From CAYURR01 sp964446745 (GTDB lineage Bacteria > Bacillota > Clostridia > Lachnospirales > WQUN01), in assembly GCA_964446745.1 (NCBI GenBank), contig CAYURR010000172.1, positions 1 to 6,271 on the forward strand: 6,271 nucleotides of DNA. Direction: 5' to 3'. Both the position numbers and the translations under genes were made by a program. A model generated the notes under the pieces. The model was not told the origin of the DNA and made no database searches. It was given only the letters and a program-made list of their open reading frames with translations. Below, piece by piece: positions 4,399-6,271 of the stretch (positions within the stretch are counted from its first letter, which is position 1; each line of letters opens with the position of its first letter).

Positions 4399-6271
4399 AT
4401 ACATATAAGCGTCAAGGCATGCTCATCCTGCTGACGGCATTTGTGGCATCCGTATTTTTTATATTTTTATATCGCTATGACAATAAATATGCCCATGCCG
4501 CCGACCAACCGGCGAATGGGCTATTTGTACTTACTGAGGCAGATTTAATGGAAAGGCCCGTGCGGTATCTGTACGGCGGCTGGGCATTTTATCCGGACGT
4601 GCTGCTTAATCCCGCCGATTTTGTAGACGGAGATCCGCAGCGGTATATGCGCTATGTAAATATCGGGGAAAGCACGCGTTTTGACGGATTTGGCAGGCGC
4701 AGCAAGCCTCATGGCTGTGGTACATATGTGCTGCACATGCGCCTACCCGCCGAAGCTAATGCTTATGCATTAGAGCTACCCGAGATATTTTCGGCGTATC
4801 GGCTGTATGTAGACGGCAAGCTTATGATGCAGGTTGGCGAACCGAGCCCTGAACGCTACCGCGCCGAAACCCAAAGCAAGGTTATTATATTTGATAAACG
4901 CGACAGTATGACGTTGATACTTGCGGTGAGTGATTACTCACATTTCTACAGCGGGCTTGTGTACCCTCCGGCCTTCGGAACCCCCGACGCCGTGAGTCAA
5001 CACCGCTATTTTCGAATAGCCATAAAACAATCCTCAACTACGATTGCATTACTTGCGGCGGCGTTGTCGTTGTATTTAGCTATACGCATGCGATATAAGA
5101 ATGCTGTTTTATTTTCGCTTTTGTGTCTTTGTATGTGCTTGTCTACCTCGTATCCGCTTGTGCACACAATGTTTGCTCTGCCGGTATTTCCGTGGTACGC
5201 GCTCGAGCTTGCGGGCAGCTATTTCTTAACGCTGTTAGTGCTGATCTTACATAACCGTATTTGTGATGCATCGCGCATACGCGGCCGTGTAACCAACCTT
5301 ACAGCAGCCATATTTGCCGTGCTCGCACTTGCTTACGGTCTAATGTCTTCAAGACTGACCGCGCCGCTTATGCAGGTGTTTAACGTTGCATTATTTGGCT
5401 TTAAGGCAGGCGTGGCGTTTTATCTGCTGTCAAGCTCATGGCTGTCTGCGAGAAAACAAAAAAGTGATGCCGCACCGTTGTTCTATGCCTCCATCATCTA
5501 TGCCGTAGCATTTATATGTGATAGGTTGCTGCCGTCATACGAGCCGATATTCGGCGGATGGTTCCCCGAATGGGGCAGCCTCGCTTTAATGCTCGCCGTG
5601 GGCTATACACTGTGGCACGATATAGTACGTGCCTATGCAATGAAAACCTTGTTTGAGGATGAGCGTCGCCACTTAAGCAGACAGATGGAGATACAGCGTG
5701 CGCATTACAGCGAGCTAAACGATAAAATCTCCGAGGCCGAAAAGCATCGCCACGACCAACGGCATCATTTGCAAATGATCGGAAACCTACTCGAGAGCGG
5801 TGCGCTTGACAAGCTGCGCGCCTATCTCGAAGATTACCGCATTGTGGCCGAAACGAAGGAGCGGGCCGTGTTTTGCTTGAATCCGACGTTGGATGCCTTA
5901 CTGCGATATTACAAAACCTTGTGCACCGCGAAGAAGATATCATTTGAGACTGAGGTCGATATGCCCGAGGACCTACCCATATCCGATACCGATCTGTCCA
6001 TACTCTGCGGCAACCTGCTTGAAAACGCATTTGAAGCTTGCAGCGAGCAGCAGAAGCCCGATCCCGTTATTAGGATAAAATGCGGATGGCGAGAGGAGCA
6101 GTTTTTATTTCGTGTAGAAAACAGCTATGATACCCCCGTACAGATGATGAAGGGACAATATCTCTCGCGTAAGCACGAGGGCTACGGCATAGGCACAGAA
6201 TCAGCCAAGGCCGTAGTCAAACGCTATAACGGGCATATTAAGTTTAATGTGTCGGAGGATGTGTTTCGCGT
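4395..6271 (+). CDS. Membrane sensor histidine kinase, 7TMR-DISM-like sensor with GHKL (AgrC/HPK10-type) kinase core, 3' end outside window
   Basis: An open frame of 625 codons runs to the window end without a stop; only the last part of the ATPase domain is missing. Residues 9-26 form an N-terminal membrane segment. Residues about 40-205 are an extracellular beta-rich domain (GGWAFYPD; GTYVLHMRLP; YRLYVDGKLMMQVGEPS) resembling the jelly-roll-like ectodomains of 7TMR-DISM receptors. Seven hydrophobic segments follow at about 214-231, 236-256, 265-286, 300-317, 325-346, 360-377 and 394-412. A coiled-coil-like linker covers 414-450. The H box is HRHDQRHHLQMIGNLLESG, with His453 the likely phosphorylated residue. 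The N box is NLLENAFEAC (540-549), with N540 and N544, and the G box is GYGIG (596-600). The GHKL type with the HD..HH box is the usual partner of LytTR regulators, one of which starts this operon. The start overlaps the upstream stop (ATGA) and has GGAGG at 8 nt. The ligand is unknown; carbohydrate or small-molecule binding is possible from the fold but unproven. Confidence 0.92.
   Translation, partial: MNTYKRQGMLILLTAFVASVFFIFLYRYDNKYAHAADQPANGLFVLTEADLMERPVRYLYGGWAFYPDVLLNPADFVDGDPQRYMRYVNIGESTRFDGFGRRSKPHGCGTYVLHMRLPAEANAYALELPEIFSAYRLYVDGKLMMQVGEPSPERYRAETQSKVIIFDKRDSMTLILAVSDYSHFYSGLVYPPAFGTPDAVSQHRYFRIAIKQSSTTIALLAAALSLYLAIRMRYKNAVLFSLLCLCMCLSTSYPLVHTMFALPVFPWYALELAGSYFLTLLVLILHNRICDASRIRGRVTNLTAAIFAVLALAYGLMSSRLTAPLMQVFNVALFGFKAGVAFYLLSSSWLSARKQKSDAAPLFYASIIYAVAFICDRLLPSYEPIFGGWFPEWGSLALMLAVGYTLWHDIVRAYAMKTLFEDERRHLSRQMEIQRAHYSELNDKISEAEKHRHDQRHHLQMIGNLLESGALDKLRAYLEDYRIVAETKERAVFCLNPTLDALLRYYKTLCTAKKISFETEVDMPEDLPISDTDLSILCGNLLENAFEACSEQQKPDPVIRIKCGWREEQFLFRVENSYDTPVQMMKGQYLSRKHEGYGIGTESAKAVVKRYNGHIKFNVSEDVFR

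Noticed and set aside
4756..4773. Perfect 7-bp inverted repeat with 4-nt loop (CTAATGC / GCATTAG)
   Set aside because: Inside the kinase coding region, no T run and no relation to a gene boundary; expected by chance in several kilobases.
5512..6030. Minus-strand open frame of 172 codons, Arg-rich
   Set aside because: Antisense to the kinase H box and N box region; the sense frame has clear catalytic motifs.

Overview
The window holds one signalling locus, most likely from a low-to-mid GC Gram-positive bacterium of the Clostridia type (inference). The reasons are G-rich Shine-Dalgarno sequences, frequent ATA isoleucine codons, a LytTR-type response regulator paired with a GHKL (AgrC-like) histidine kinase, and exported proteins of Firmicutes style (GLUG-repeat protein; proline-rich, tail-anchored surface protein). 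The species cannot be named from this sequence. No RNA genes, mobile elements or CRISPR arrays were seen.

Layout. (1) Positions 1-1450, minus strand: the 5' part (483 codons) of a secreted GLUG-motif repeat protein whose 3' end lies outside the window. (2) Positions 1451-1614: a 164-bp divergent intergenic region. It has a candidate promoter in each direction and, between them, a direct repeat AACGGTA...AACGGTA with a 21-bp period, which has the geometry of a LytTR-family binding site. (3) Positions 1615-2334, plus: a LytTR response regulator. (4) Positions 2350-4398, plus: a 682-residue surface protein with signal peptide, beta-rich domains, a long Pro/Glu/Thr/Ser linker, an S-layer-protein-like C-terminal domain and a membrane tail anchor. 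(5) Positions 4395-6271, plus: a sensor histidine kinase with an extracellular jelly-roll-like domain, seven predicted membrane segments and a GHKL kinase core, cut by the window end just after the G box.

How it may work (inference). The three plus-strand genes are packed tightly (15 nt between the first two, a 4-nt ATGA overlap between the last two) and probably form one operon. The exported protein lies between regulator and kinase, so it may take part in sensing, for example by presenting or binding the ligand seen by the kinase. The phosphorylated regulator would then bind the 21-bp-spaced repeats and act on its own operon, on the divergent GLUG-protein gene, or on both, a layout reminiscent of the divergent agr P2/P3 promoters. 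The kinase and the GLUG gene run off the window edges and were read directly from the sequence. Each stays in one open frame to the edge (625 and 483 codons).
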